From Siculibacillus lacustris (GTDB lineage: Bacteria > Pseudomonadota > Alphaproteobacteria > Rhizobiales > Ancalomicrobiaceae), in NCBI RefSeq assembly GCF_004328075.1, contig NZ_SJFN01000010.1, positions 1 to 64,000 of the forward strand: 64,000 nt of DNA, read 5' to 3'. Shown here one piece after another: positions 19,146-27,561 of this stretch; position 1 is the first letter of the stretch; the number at the start of each line of letters is the position of its first letter. The position numbers and the translations under genes are program-made. The notes beneath the pieces were generated by a model, which saw nothing but the letters and a program-made list of their open reading frames with translations, did no database searches and was not told where the DNA came from.

Positions 19146-20168
19146 ATGGAACTCGCCCGCCCCTATCTGCTGTTTCTCGGCGACGTCCCCGATGCGCTCG
19201 CGGCCAAGACCGCGCTCGGCATCGTCGACTGGCGCCCCGAGTGGTGCCTCGGCCAGCATCGCCTTCCCGGCTGCGCCGCCGACGCCAAGATCCCCGACCT
19301 GACCATCGCGGAGGCCGCGAAGGCCGGCGCCAAGACCATGGTGGTCGGCGTGGTCAATGCCGGCGGGGTGCTGCCCGAACATTGGATCGCCTCGATCGTC
19401 GCCGCCCTCGAGGCCGGCCTGGACGTCGCGACCGGCCTCCACGTCCGCCTCGCCTCGATCCCGGCGATCGCCGAAGCCGCCGCCAAGCACGGCCGCAAGC
19501 TGCATGACGTACGCCACACCTCCGAGCGTTTCGCCACCGGCAAGGGCACCCCGCGCAGCGGTCTCCGGCTGCTCACCGTCGGCACCGACTGCTCGGTCGG
19601 CAAGAAGTACACCGCGCTGGCGCTGGAGAAGGAGATGCGGGCCCGCGGCTTCGATGCCGACTTCCGCGCCACCGGCCAGACCGGCGTGTTCATCTCCGGC
19701 CGCGGCGCGGCGATCGACGCAGTGGTCGCCGACTTCATCTCCGGTGCCGTCGAATGGCTGTCGCCGGCCGCCGCTCCCGGCCACTGGGACGTGGTCGAAG
19801 GCCAGGGCTCGCTGTTCCATCCCTCCTTCGCCGGCGTCAGCCTCGGCCTCCTGCACGGCGCCCAGCCCGATGCCTTCGTGGTCTGCCACGAGCCGACCCG
19901 CACTCGCATGCGCGGCGTCCCCCACGCCCTGCCGACCATCCGCGAGGTGATCGACCTGACCGTCGCCTGCGGCCGTCTGACCAATCCGGCGATCGCCCCG
20001 GTCGGCATCGCCATCAACACCCAGGCCCTCGACGAGACCGAAGCCCGCCGCGTCTGTGCCGAGGCCGAGGCCTTCCACGGCCTGCCGGCCTCCGATCCGG
20101 TGCGCTTCGGCGTCGCCCCGATCGTCGACCGGCTCCAGGCCCTGTTCCCGGCGGGACGGCGGAAATGA
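19146..20168 (+). CDS. dgcN: DUF1611 protein, D-glutamate N-acetyltransferase DgcN
   Basis: 340 residues. The DUF1611 family has a Rossmann-like N-terminal half (YLLFLGDV...GIVDWRPEWCLGQHRLPGC) and a P-loop-like C-terminal half with GTDCSVGKK (146-154) and VEGQGSLFHPSFAGV. In characterised cases DgcN acetylates D-glutamate, and its partner DgcA racemises N-acetyl-D-glutamate to the L form. The dgcA gene overlaps it by 4 bases (ATGA), the arrangement known for that pathway. Together they would let the cell use D-glutamate, for example from peptidoglycan. Confidence 0.88.
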   Translation: MELARPYLLFLGDVPDALAAKTALGIVDWRPEWCLGQHRLPGCAADAKIPDLTIAEAAKAGAKTMVVGVVNAGGVLPEHWIASIVAALEAGLDVATGLHVRLASIPAIAEAAAKHGRKLHDVRHTSERFATGKGTPRSGLRLLTVGTDCSVGKKYTALALEKEMRARGFDADFRATGQTGVFISGRGAAIDAVVADFISGAVEWLSPAAAPGHWDVVEGQGSLFHPSFAGVSLGLLHGAQPDAFVVCHEPTRTRMRGVPHALPTIREVIDLTVACGRLTNPAIAPVGIAINTQALDETEARRVCAEAEAFHGLPASDPVRFGVAPIVDRLQALFPAGRRK

Positions 20169-21151
20169 CCCTCGCCCTCGACGTCGCGATCGAAACCTTC
20201 CCGATCGCCGGCAGTTTCACCATCGCCCGCGGCAGCCGCACCGAAGCGGTGGTGGTGACCGCCACCATCACCGACGGGCGCGTTCGCGGTCGCGGCGAAT
20301 GCGTGCCCTATGCTCGCTACGGCGAGACCGTGGAGGGGGTCGCGGCGACCATCCGCGACATCGGCGCGGCGCTGGCCGAGCCCGGCTTCGACCGCGCCAA
20401 GCTCGCTCGCCTGCTGCCGGCCGGCGCCGCCCGCAACGCCCTCGACTGCGCCCTGTGGGACTTCGAGGCCAAGCGCAGCGGCGTCGCCGCCCGCATCAAG
20501 GCCGGCGTCGTCGAGCTGCAGCCGCTGGTCACCGCCTATACCCTGAGCCTCGGCAGCCCCGAGAGCATGGCCGCCGCGGCCGCCGTCGCCGCGTCCCGCC
20601 CGCTGCTCAAGGTCAAGCTCGGCGGCGAGGGCGACCCCGAACGCATCGCCGCGGTGCGCGAAGCCGCCCCCGAGGCGCGGATGATCGTCGACGCCAACGA
20701 GGCCTGGCGGGAATCGACGCTGGCCGCCAATCTCGCCGCCTGCGAGGAGGCCGGCGTCGAGCTGATCGAACAGCCGCTGCCGGCCGGCGAAGACGATGCG
20801 CTGATCGGGCTCGCGACCCGCATCGCCGTCTGCGCCGACGAGAGCCTGCACGAGGCCGGCGATCTCGCGGGCCTCCGCAACCGCTATACGGCGATCAACA
20901 TCAAGCTCGACAAGGCCGGCGGCCTGACCGAGGCCTTGCACATCGCCACCGAAGCCCGGCGCCTGCGCTACCGGGTGATGGTCGGCTGCATGGTCGGCAC
21001 TTCGCTGGCCATGGCGCCGGCCCTGCTGGTCGCCCAGGGCGCCGACTTCGTCGATCTCGACGGCCCGCTGCTGCTCGCCCGCGACCGCCATCCCGGCCTC
21101 GTCTACGACGGCTCCCTGGTGGCGCCGCCGCTCCCCGCCCTGTGGGGCTGA
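20165..21151 (+). CDS. dgcA: N-acetyl-D-glutamate racemase DgcA (enolase superfamily)
   Basis: 328 residues from ATG 20165, coupled to dgcN by ATGA. Enolase-superfamily residues are all present: Lys149 and Lys151 of the KxK motif (LLKVKLGG), metal ligands Asp176 (IVDANEAW), Glu202 (LIEQPLP) and Asp225 (CADES), and the second catalytic Lys247 (INIKLDKAGG). This set defines the muconate-lactonising/dipeptide-epimerase group, so L-Ala-D/L-Glu epimerase is the alternative name. Pairing with dgcN favours DgcA. Confidence 0.87.
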   Translation: MTLALDVAIETFPIAGSFTIARGSRTEAVVVTATITDGRVRGRGECVPYARYGETVEGVAATIRDIGAALAEPGFDRAKLARLLPAGAARNALDCALWDFEAKRSGVAARIKAGVVELQPLVTAYTLSLGSPESMAAAAAVAASRPLLKVKLGGEGDPERIAAVREAAPEARMIVDANEAWRESTLAANLAACEEAGVELIEQPLPAGEDDALIGLATRIAVCADESLHEAGDLAGLRNRYTAINIKLDKAGGLTEALHIATEARRLRYRVMVGCMVGTSLAMAPALLVAQGADFVDLDGPLLLARDRHPGLVYDGSLVAPPLPALWG

Positions 21152-21154
21152 GAT

Positions 21155-21181
21155 CCGAGGGGCCGGCAACCGGCCCTTCGG
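21155..21181. terminator. hairpin terminator of dgcNA / MFS gene
   Basis: CCGAGGGGCCGG and CCGGCCCTTCGG pair over 12 bp (one G-T) around a CAA loop. It begins 4 bases after the dgcA stop and lies between convergent genes. Confidence 0.75.
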
Positions 21182-21203
21182 CTGACGCTCGCCGGCCGAT
21201 GCC

Positions 21204-22376
21204 TCATCGGCCCGGGCGTGGAACCGGCCGCGCGAGACCGATCGTCACCATCGCCGTACCGGCCGCCGCCACCACCGCCATCGCCCAGAACGCCCGCCCG
21301 CCCCAGGCCGCGTAGAGCGGCCCGGAGGCGACCATCGCCGTGGCCATGGCGAGGCCGTTGAGCGAGGCCAACATGCCCTGGACGGTCGCCGCCCGGCGAT
21401 CGTCGACGGTCGCGGTGATCAACTGGATGGTGGCCAGATGAACCGCCGCGAAGGTCAGGGCGTGCAGCCCCTGGAAGGCCACCCACAGCGGCATCGAGGC
21501 GCCGATCAGCGGGAACAGCAGCCAGCGCGCCACCGCCCCGGCCGCTCCGAGCGCCATCAGGCCGCGGGCGCCGACCGCCCGCAGCGCCAGCCCGGAGAAG
21601 GCGAACAGCAGGATCTCGCCGATCACCCCGGTCGACCACAAGACCCCGACCTGCGATCCGGAGAAGCCGAGCGTGCCCCAGTAGAGGCTGGCGAAGGTGT
21701 AGAGCATGGCGTGGGTCGCCTGCAGCAGCGCCGAGCCGATCGCCAGGGCCGCCAGCCGCCGGTCGGCGACGAGGTCGCACAGAATCTCGCGGGTCGGGGT
21801 CGCCGGCGCGCGCGCAGGCTCGCCCGCCGTCCGGTCGCTCGGCACCAGGAATGCGGCGGCGAACTGCATCAGCATGCCGATGGTCAACAGCCGCAACACC
21901 ACCTCCGACCCCGAGGCCGCGACGATGCCGCCGACCCAAAGGTTGGTGACCACGAAGCTGATCGACCCCCACACCCGCATCCGCCCGTAGACGCCCTCGC
22001 CGCGTCGCGCCACCGACACCGCCACCGCGTCGCTGACCGGGGTGATGCCGTTCCAGAACGCCCAGGTCGCCAGGGTCGCCAAGAGCAGCGTGCCGAAGCC
22101 GGTCGCCGGCCACAGCGCCGCGACTCCGGCCAGCGACAGGAAGGCATAGAGCACCAGCGCCCGCCGGCGATCGCCGAGTCGGTCGGCGAACAACCCGAGC
22201 AGGGAGGCGGTGGTCACCCGCAGAATCATCGGCAGCGCCGTGAGGATGCCGATTTCCGCGCCGCTCAACCCCCGTCCGGCCAGAAAGACCGGGAAATAGG
22301 CGAGTGCGACCGACGACGGGACGAACGAAGCGGCGAAAAAGCCGGCGACGCGCGCGGCCGTGGACGAAATCAGCAT
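21204..22376 (-). CDS. MFS transporter, HcaT (3-phenylpropionate carrier)-like
   Basis: 390 residues with about 12 predicted membrane helices. The N-terminal block FPVFLAGRGLSGAEIGILTALP, the loop GLFADRLGDRRR and VYGRMRVWGSISFV are characteristic of the MFS_1-like group that includes HcaT and LacY-like nucleoside/sugar carriers. It is convergent with dgcNA and divergent from the CheZ-like gene, so it stands alone transcriptionally. The substrate is not deducible from the sequence. Confidence 0.85.
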   Translation of the reverse strand: MLISSTAARVAGFFAASFVPSSVALAYFPVFLAGRGLSGAEIGILTALPMILRVTTASLLGLFADRLGDRRRALVLYAFLSLAGVAALWPATGFGTLLLATLATWAFWNGITPVSDAVAVSVARRGEGVYGRMRVWGSISFVVTNLWVGGIVAASGSEVVLRLLTIGMLMQFAAAFLVPSDRTAGEPARAPATPTREILCDLVADRRLAALAIGSALLQATHAMLYTFASLYWGTLGFSGSQVGVLWSTGVIGEILLFAFSGLALRAVGARGLMALGAAGAVARWLLFPLIGASMPLWVAFQGLHALTFAAVHLATIQLITATVDDRRAATVQGMLASLNGLAMATAMVASGPLYAAWGGRAFWAMAVVAAAGTAMVTIGLARPVPRPGR

Positions 22377-22396
22377 GTCGATTGCTCTGATTTTTA

Positions 22397-22426
22397 CGAA
22401 CTCCTAAACTTTCCCTAGGAGATTCG
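22397..22426. promoter_or_regulatory. inverted repeat in the MFS / CheZ-like divergent promoter region
   Basis: CTCCTA (22401-22406) and TAGGAG (22416-22421) form a perfect 6-bp inverted repeat, extended by CGAA and TTCG outside with one bulge. It lies 20 bases upstream of the MFS start. A TATAAC hexamer at 22432-22437 may be the -10 of the CheZ-like gene. It could be an operator or part of a 5'-UTR hairpin. Confidence 0.4.
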
Positions 22427-22504
22427 TTTCATATAACACCGTGCCGGCAGCGTCCCTCGGTGTCGATACGCGTTCCGTCCGTTTCTTCGAAGGCGATCAC
22501 ACCC

Positions 22505-23626
22505 ATGACGACCTCTCAGGCGGTCACCCCGCTGGCCATCGAAGACTACGACGCGATCGAATCGGCGGTCATGGAGACGTCCCGCGGGCGCTGGTTCCTG
22601 GCGGAATATGCCCGGCGCAACCGCAACGCCGACACCGGCGCGATCCTCGGCACGCTGGAGCGCCTGGAACGCACCATCCGCCGCGACCGCGCGGTGCCCG
22701 ACATCGACCGCATCCGGTTGGACCTCGCCGACATGGCCGAGGCCATCTCCCGCACCAAGCAGGAGATCGCCCAGATGAAGATCGAGACCGAGCACGGCGG
22801 CCGCTTCGCCGACGCCAGTCACGAGCTCGACGCCATCGTCAGCCAGACCGAGAACGCCACCAACGAGATCCTGCTCGCCGCCGAAGGCATCCAGGAGGCG
22901 GCCTGGACGCTGCGCGAGGCCGGTGGCCTCGACGAGCTCTGCGACAAGCTCGACACCCACGCCACCGACATCTACACCGCCTGCTCGTTCCAGGACCTGA
23001 CCGGCCAGCGCACCCGCAAGGTGGTGACCGTGCTGCGCTATCTGGAGAGCCGCATCACCTCGATGATGAGCATCTGGGGCCTCGGCGAGGCCGACGTGCC
23101 CGAGGCCGCCTCCGGCGCCGCCCCGGTCGGCCCGACCGACGCGCGCCCCGACGCCCATCTCCTCAACGGTCCGCAGTTGCACGGCCAGGGCATCGAGCAG
23201 GACCACGTCGACGATCTCCTGGCAACCGAGCCGTCCGCCGCCGACACCACCGACTTCGACCGCATCGACGACGGCGGCTTCGACGCCATCGAGCGCGACC
23301 CCGTCGCCGAGGCCGAGCTCGACGACGACCGCGAGCCCGACATCTTCGCCGACGACGACGCGTTCGATCTCGCCGCCGCGGACGTCTTCTCCGCCGAGGA
23401 CGCCTCGCGCGTCGTCGCCACCCTGGAAGACCAGGCCGATGCCGACGACGACGTCGAGAGCGGCGGCCGCACCCTGACCATCACAGTCGGCAACACCCTG
23501 CGCACCGTCGAGACGGTCGCGGCGGTCGCCACCGCCGCCGAGACCGCCCCGGAACTGGCGGTGGTCGCCAGCGAGGACCCCCTCGCCGCCCTCGAACCGC
23601 GCCGCCGCATCGTCACCTTCGGCTGA
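22505..23626 (+). CDS. CheZ-like CheY-P phosphatase (alphaproteobacterial type)
   Basis: 373 residues from ATG 22505; a GTG at 22460 is an alternative. A helical N-terminal two-thirds carries the CheZ active-site block SFQDLTGQRTRKVV, with Asp164 and Gln168 equivalent to E. coli CheZ Asp143 and Gln147. The remainder (about 205-350) is an acidic, low-complexity tail rich in Asp, unlike the short CheZ C-terminus. It should dephosphorylate a CheY-like receiver in the cytoplasm. No chemotaxis operon is adjacent, although two chemoreceptors lie 34 kb away in the window. Confidence 0.78.
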   Translation: MTTSQAVTPLAIEDYDAIESAVMETSRGRWFLAEYARRNRNADTGAILGTLERLERTIRRDRAVPDIDRIRLDLADMAEAISRTKQEIAQMKIETEHGGRFADASHELDAIVSQTENATNEILLAAEGIQEAAWTLREAGGLDELCDKLDTHATDIYTACSFQDLTGQRTRKVVTVLRYLESRITSMMSIWGLGEADVPEAASGAAPVGPTDARPDAHLLNGPQLHGQGIEQDHVDDLLATEPSAADTTDFDRIDDGGFDAIERDPVAEAELDDDREPDIFADDDAFDLAAADVFSAEDASRVVATLEDQADADDDVESGGRTLTITVGNTLRTVETVAAVATAAETAPELAVVASEDPLAALEPRRRIVTFG

Positions 23627-23779
23627 CGCGGGCGCGCCGCCCCCTTCCCTTCGTGATCTGCGCGGAGCAGAGCGCCCGGAGGCGCGACCGCCGACGGTCG
23701 CCACCGCGTCGGTGCCCTGGACATCGCGACCCGATTGCGCCCCCACCGGGCCATTTCGGCACGATCAAACCAATCAGTC

Positions 23780-23808
23780 TTGACTTATCGATTAGTCGCC
23801 ACTAACGT
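23780..23808 (+). promoter_or_regulatory. promoter of the arsR-SRPBCC operon with overlapping operator
   Basis: TTGACT (23780-23785) and TAACGT (23803-23808) are separated by exactly 17 bases. The inverted repeat TTAGT-CGCC-ACTAA (23792-23805) overlaps the -10, a typical site for autorepression by an ArsR protein. The ATG at 23815 lies only 7 bases past the -10, so the transcript may be leaderless. Confidence 0.6.
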
Positions 23809-23814
23809 TTCCTC

Positions 23815-24165
23815 ATGATCCACGATGCCTCGCTCGATGCCGTCATGCGCACTCTCGCCGATCCGACCCGACGGGCGGTGTTCGAACACATCGTGCGGGC
23901 GCCGGAGATCAGCGTCGTCGAATTGACCAAGGGCAGCGGCGTCACCCAGTCGGCCGTCTCGCAGCACCTCCGGGCGCTGAAACTGGCCGGATTGGTCAGC
24001 GACCGCGCCCAGGGACGCAACGTCTTCTATCGCGCCGCGCCGCAAGGGCTCGAGCCGCTGGTCGACTGGATGAGCCATTACGGCGTGTTCTGGCGCCAGC
24101 GCTTCGCCGATCTCCGCACTCTGCTGAAGGACATCGATCATGACCAGCGTCCCACCGATCCCTGA
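23815..24165 (+). CDS. ArsR/SmtB-family transcriptional regulator
   Basis: 116 residues forming a winged helix-turn-helix. MRTLADPTRRAVFEHIV is the family's opening helix pair, and GVTQSAVSQHLRALKLAGLVSDRAQGRNVFYR is the recognition helix plus wing. No Cys-based metal site (CxC) is visible, which places it with the metal-independent ArsR subgroup that is habitually paired with SRPBCC genes. It overlaps the SRPBCC gene by 26 bases. The likely target is its own promoter through the inverted repeat over the -10. Confidence 0.92.
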   Translation: MIHDASLDAVMRTLADPTRRAVFEHIVRAPEISVVELTKGSGVTQSAVSQHLRALKLAGLVSDRAQGRNVFYRAAPQGLEPLVDWMSHYGVFWRQRFADLRTLLKDIDHDQRPTDP

Positions 24166-24625
24166 GACGCACGACATCGTCGTCGACGAGGTCTTTGCGC
24201 ACACGCCGGCGGCCATCTGGAAGGCGCTGACCTCCGGCGCTCTGATGGCCCGGTGGATGATGGCCCCGTCGGGGTTCGAACCGGTCGTCGGTTGCCGGTT
24301 CACCTTCCAGACCACCCCCGCCGGCGCCTGGGACGGCGTCATCCGCTGCGAGATCCTCGAAATTCGCCCCTGTGAGCGCTTCGTCTATCGCTGGTGCGGC
24401 GGCCACGAGGACAACGTCGGCTACGGCTCGAAACTCGACACGGTGGTGACCTGGACGCTCGCCGAGGTGGCCGGCGGAACCCGCCTGCGTCTGGTCCACT
24501 CCGGCTTCGTGCTGCCGACCAACCAGACCGCCTTCCAGAGCATCGGCGGCGGCTGGAAGACGGTCGTGGCGCGCCTGATCGCCACCCTCGACCCGCCCGA
24601 TGATCCGACGGGCCCGCAGCCCTGA
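24140..24625 (+). CDS. SRPBCC (AHSA1-like) ligand-binding domain protein
   Basis: 161 residues with the START/AHSA1 fold signature: FAHTPAAIWKALTSGALMARWMMAP at the N-terminus, a central GCRFTFQT...WDGVIRCEILEI, and a C-terminal helix GWKTVVARLIATL. The fold makes a deep hydrophobic ligand pocket; no catalytic residues can be assigned. Its 26-base overlap with arsR makes co-translation likely. ArsR-SRPBCC pairs are common in alphaproteobacteria, and their physiological ligands are mostly unknown. Confidence 0.9.
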   Translation: MTSVPPIPETHDIVVDEVFAHTPAAIWKALTSGALMARWMMAPSGFEPVVGCRFTFQTTPAGAWDGVIRCEILEIRPCERFVYRWCGGHEDNVGYGSKLDTVVTWTLAEVAGGTRLRLVHSGFVLPTNQTAFQSIGGGWKTVVARLIATLDPPDDPTGPQP

Positions 24626-24645
24626 CCGACGAAAGGACCGTCGCC

Positions 24646-25059
24646 ATGACCCGACCCTTCACCGGCGGCTGCGCCTGCGGCGCGCTGCGTTACGAAATCA
24701 CCGCCGAACCGTCGATGGCCTTCGCCTGTCAGTGCCGCCAGTGTCAGCACGACAGCGGCACCGGTCATGCCTCGATCCTGAACTTCCCGCGCGCCGAAGC
24801 CGTGGTCCACGGCGACGCGACGCGCTGGAGCGAGGTCGGCGACCTGGGCACGGTCAAGACCCACGCCTTCTGCCCGACCTGCGGATCGAAGGTCTTCACC
24901 ACCTTTCCCGATCTGCCGGATTTCTTCGCGGTGCGCGCCGCGAGCCTCGACGATCCGAGCCGTTTCCAGCCCACCATGGTCCTGTGGACGGCGAGCGCCC
25001 AGCCCTGGGATCGCATCGACCCCGAGCTCACGGCCTTCGAGAAGATGCCGCCGCGCTGA
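24646..25059 (+). CDS. GFA-family (glutathione-dependent formaldehyde-activating-like) protein
   Basis: 137 residues with the zinc-binding pattern of the GFA/Mss4-like fold: GGCACGALRY near the N-terminus, CQCRQCQ (about residues 28-34) and FCPTCGSKVF (about 84-93). The name comes from Gfa of Paracoccus, but most members have no proven formaldehyde activity. It follows the SRPBCC gene by 20 bases on the same strand and is probably part of that operon. Confidence 0.88.
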   Translation: MTRPFTGGCACGALRYEITAEPSMAFACQCRQCQHDSGTGHASILNFPRAEAVVHGDATRWSEVGDLGTVKTHAFCPTCGSKVFTTFPDLPDFFAVRAASLDDPSRFQPTMVLWTASAQPWDRIDPELTAFEKMPPR

Positions 25060-25097
25060 AACCGCAGCACGGGCGTCGCGCGCAGCGGCGCCCGCGC

Positions 25098-25496
25098 CTA
25101 GTCTTCGAAGCGGCTGGAGGGATCGCGATCGCGCTCGTAGTGGCGTGCGAGCGGGAACGGCGGCAGCCACGATTCGCGGCGCACCGTCCAGTTCTCGTAG
25201 GTCGGGGTCAGTTGGTCGGGCGCGTCGAGCGATCCGAGGTTCACCTCGACCTCGTCGCCGCTGCAGGCGAACACCGACGAGCCGCAGCGCGGACAGAAAT
25301 GCCGCCCGCCATAGGCGCGGGTCTCGCCTTCGATCGTCACCGCCGCTTGCGCGAAGATCGCCGAGGCGTGGAACAGCGCGCCGTGGAACTTGCGGCAATC
25401 GAGACAGTGGCAGAGCCCCACCCGATAGGGCCGCCCCGTCGCCACGAGGCGGACGTCGCCGCACAGACATCCGCCGGTGAACGGGCCCATCGCCAT
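25098..25496 (-). CDS. second GFA-family protein
   Basis: 132 residues from ATG 25496, with GGAGG 5' of the start. Zinc ligands appear in TGGCLCGDVR, LCHCLDCRKFHG and FCPRCGSSVF. It is convergent with the other GFA gene 38 bases away and shares only the metal-site blocks with it, so this is not a recent duplication. Role unknown beyond the fold. Confidence 0.88.
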   Translation of the reverse strand: MAMGPFTGGCLCGDVRLVATGRPYRVGLCHCLDCRKFHGALFHASAIFAQAAVTIEGETRAYGGRHFCPRCGSSVFACSGDEVEVNLGSLDAPDQLTPTYENWTVRRESWLPPFPLARHYERDRDPSSRFED

Positions 25497-25626
25497 CGCC
25501 TCCGCGCCGAGGGTTCGAGATCACCGGAGTCTAGCGCGCCGCAACGCTCGCGCAACCGCCGGCAACCGACGCGGGGGGACTTCGCGGCCGCGTCGCCGCC
25601 GAGGCGGCCGACGGCCCCTCCCCGCC

Positions 25627-26670
25627 TCAGGCCGCCGCCTGCATCGCCCGGCGCCGGGCTTGCGCCGCCTCGATGTTGTCGAGGAACTGGCGGGTCGAGT
25701 GTTCCCAGGTATAGGCCGACGCCACCTCGACTGCGTCGCGACGGTTCAGGGTCAGCGCCCCGCGCACCGCTTCGCCGAGATCGGTCGAGAGCGCCCCGCC
25801 GCGCGTGCCGCCGACGATGTCGATCGGCCCCATCACCGGATAGCCGGCGACCGGCACGCCCGAGGACAGCGCCTCGACGATGACGTTGCCGAAGGTGTCG
25901 GTCCGCGACGGGAATACGAAGACGTCGGCCGCGGCGTAGTGGCGGGCGAGATCGTCGCCGACCTTGGGGCCGAGGAAATGCGCCTGCGGATAGCGCCGGC
26001 GCAGGGACTCGAGCTGCGGCCCGTCGCCGATCACCACCTTGGAGCCGGGCATGTCGAGATCGAGGAAGGCCTCGAGGTTCTTCTCCACCGAGATCCGGCC
26101 GACGTTGAGGGCGATCGGCCGCGGCAGGTCGCGGTAGACGTCGGCGACGTCGTCGCGCGGATGGAACTGGCCGATGTCGACACCGCGCGACCAGATCGCC
26201 AAATTGGTGAAGCCGCGCGCCGTGAGATCGGCCCGCAGCGTCTCGGTCGCCACCATGCAGGTCAGCCCGGTGTTGTGGAACCGGCGGAGCATCGCATAGG
26301 TGAAGCGCTGCGGGATCGGCAGCCGCGCCGAGACATATTCGGGAAAGCGGGTGTGGTAGCTGGTGGTGTAGCCGGGCGAGCGGATGTCGAGCGCCGCCCG
26401 CCGCGCCATCAGTCCGAGCGGCCCTTCGGTGGCGATGTGGATGTAGTCCGGCCGCATCGTCTCGATCCGCCGCCGCACCGCCCAACCGTGGGTCAAGGAC
26501 AGCCGGATCTCCGGATAGGTCGGGCACGGCAGAGTGCGATATTCGAGCGGCGTCAGGAAGTCGACGTGGATGTCGAGCTTCACCAACTCTTCCGCCAGAC
26601 GTTCCAGGGATCGAACCACGCCGTTGATCTGGGGATGCCAGGCATCCGTCACGATGAGAAGTCGCTTCAT
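25627..26670 (-). CDS. GT4 glycosyltransferase, probable diacylglycerol glycosyltransferase (Agt-like)
   Basis: 347 residues from ATG 26670, which overlaps the upstream phosphoesterase stop by 4 bases (ATGA). The GT-B fold is shown by an N-terminal VTDAWHPQINGVVRS, the donor-site stretch VGRISVEKNLEAFL and the EX7E-type region FPSRTDTFGNVIVEALSSGVP. In Agrobacterium a GT4 enzyme (Agt), encoded directly after plcP, glycosylates diacylglycerol under phosphate starvation. The same order, coupling and upstream PHO-box candidate support that role here. Sugar donor specificity cannot be read from the sequence. Confidence 0.78.
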   Translation of the reverse strand: MKRLLIVTDAWHPQINGVVRSLERLAEELVKLDIHVDFLTPLEYRTLPCPTYPEIRLSLTHGWAVRRRIETMRPDYIHIATEGPLGLMARRAALDIRSPGYTTSYHTRFPEYVSARLPIPQRFTYAMLRRFHNTGLTCMVATETLRADLTARGFTNLAIWSRGVDIGQFHPRDDVADVYRDLPRPIALNVGRISVEKNLEAFLDLDMPGSKVVIGDGPQLESLRRRYPQAHFLGPKVGDDLARHYAAADVFVFPSRTDTFGNVIVEALSSGVPVAGYPVMGPIDIVGGTRGGALSTDLGEAVRGALTLNRRDAVEVASAYTWEHSTRQFLDNIEAAQARRRAMQAAA

Positions 26671-27470
26671 GCCGCCGCGAGTGCCTCGGGTTCCGCTTCG
26701 GTCGCCGTGGCTCCCTGCGCCGGTTGCTGCCAGGTGATGAGTTCGAAGGTGCCGTCGTGGTTCTCCACCACCGCCGTGCAGCTCTCCACCCAGTCTCCGG
26801 TGTTGATGTAGGTCAGGCCGTCGTCGGTGCGCATCACCGCGTGGTGGATGTGGCCACACACCACCCCGTCGGCGCCGATCCGCGCCGCTTCAGCGCTGAG
26901 CGTCGACTCGAAGTCGCCGATGAAGTTGACGGCGTTCTTGACCTTGAGCTTGGCCCAGGCCGACAGCGACCAATAGGGAAAGCCCATCCGCCGCCGCGCC
27001 GCGTTGAGCCAAGTGTTGATCCCGAGCGCCGCGGTATAGGCCCAGTCGCCGAGATAGGCGAGCCACTTGGCGTGGCGCACCACCACGTCGAACTGGTCGC
27101 CGTGGATGATCAGGAAGCGCCGCCCGTCGATCGCCTCGTGCAGGCAATGGTCGGCGACTTCGATCATGCCGAAGTGCGAGCCGACATAGTCGCGCAGGAA
27201 CTCGTCGTGGTTGCCGGGTACGTAGACGATCCGCGCGCCCTTGCGGCCTTTGCGCAGGATCTTCTGGACCACGTCGTTGTGGGCCTGCGGCCAGTACCAC
27301 GACCGCTTCAGGCGCCAGCCGTCGACGATGTCGCCGACGAGGTAGATCGTCTCGGCGTCGTGGTACTTCAGGAAGTCGATCAGCAGTTCCGCCTGACAGC
27401 CGCGTGTCCCGAGATGGATGTCGGACAGGAACAGTGCATGGAAGTGCCGCATCTCTGCTCGTGCCGTCAT
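26667..27470 (-). CDS. plcP: metallophosphoesterase of the LpxH/PlcP family, probable phospholipase C PlcP
   Basis: 267 residues with the full calcineurin-like metal set: SDIHLG (16-21), GDIVDGW, PGNHDE, HGDQFD and CGHIHHA. Automated naming would be UDP-2,3-diacylglucosamine diphosphatase. However, the rhizobial protein of this type next to a GT4 gene is PlcP, which removes the headgroup of phosphatidylcholine to give diacylglycerol during phosphate limitation. The operon with the glycosyltransferase and the PHO-like box 54 bases upstream favour PlcP. A second possible start is Met7. Confidence 0.72.
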   Translation of the reverse strand: MTARAEMRHFHALFLSDIHLGTRGCQAELLIDFLKYHDAETIYLVGDIVDGWRLKRSWYWPQAHNDVVQKILRKGRKGARIVYVPGNHDEFLRDYVGSHFGMIEVADHCLHEAIDGRRFLIIHGDQFDVVVRHAKWLAYLGDWAYTAALGINTWLNAARRRMGFPYWSLSAWAKLKVKNAVNFIGDFESTLSAEAARIGADGVVCGHIHHAVMRTDDGLTYINTGDWVESCTAVVENHDGTFELITWQQPAQGATATEAEPEALAAA

Positions 27471-27523
27471 GACCGCGACCCCGGAGTTCCGAAATTCTTC
27501 GATGTCCGAAGAACACGAGTCCG

Positions 27524-27541
27524 ATCACGGTTTCATGACGG
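27524..27541 (-). promoter_or_regulatory. candidate PHO box upstream of plcP
   Basis: Read on the minus strand the site is CCGTCAT-GAAA-CCGTGAT. This is two 7-base repeats at 11-base spacing, with 6/7 and 5/7 matches to CTGTCAT and an A-rich spacer as in PhoB sites. It lies 54 bases before the plcP start, in the 91-base gap after the TRAP receptor gene. Confidence 0.6.
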
Positions 27542-27561
27542 TAACGGCCGTCACGATCGCT

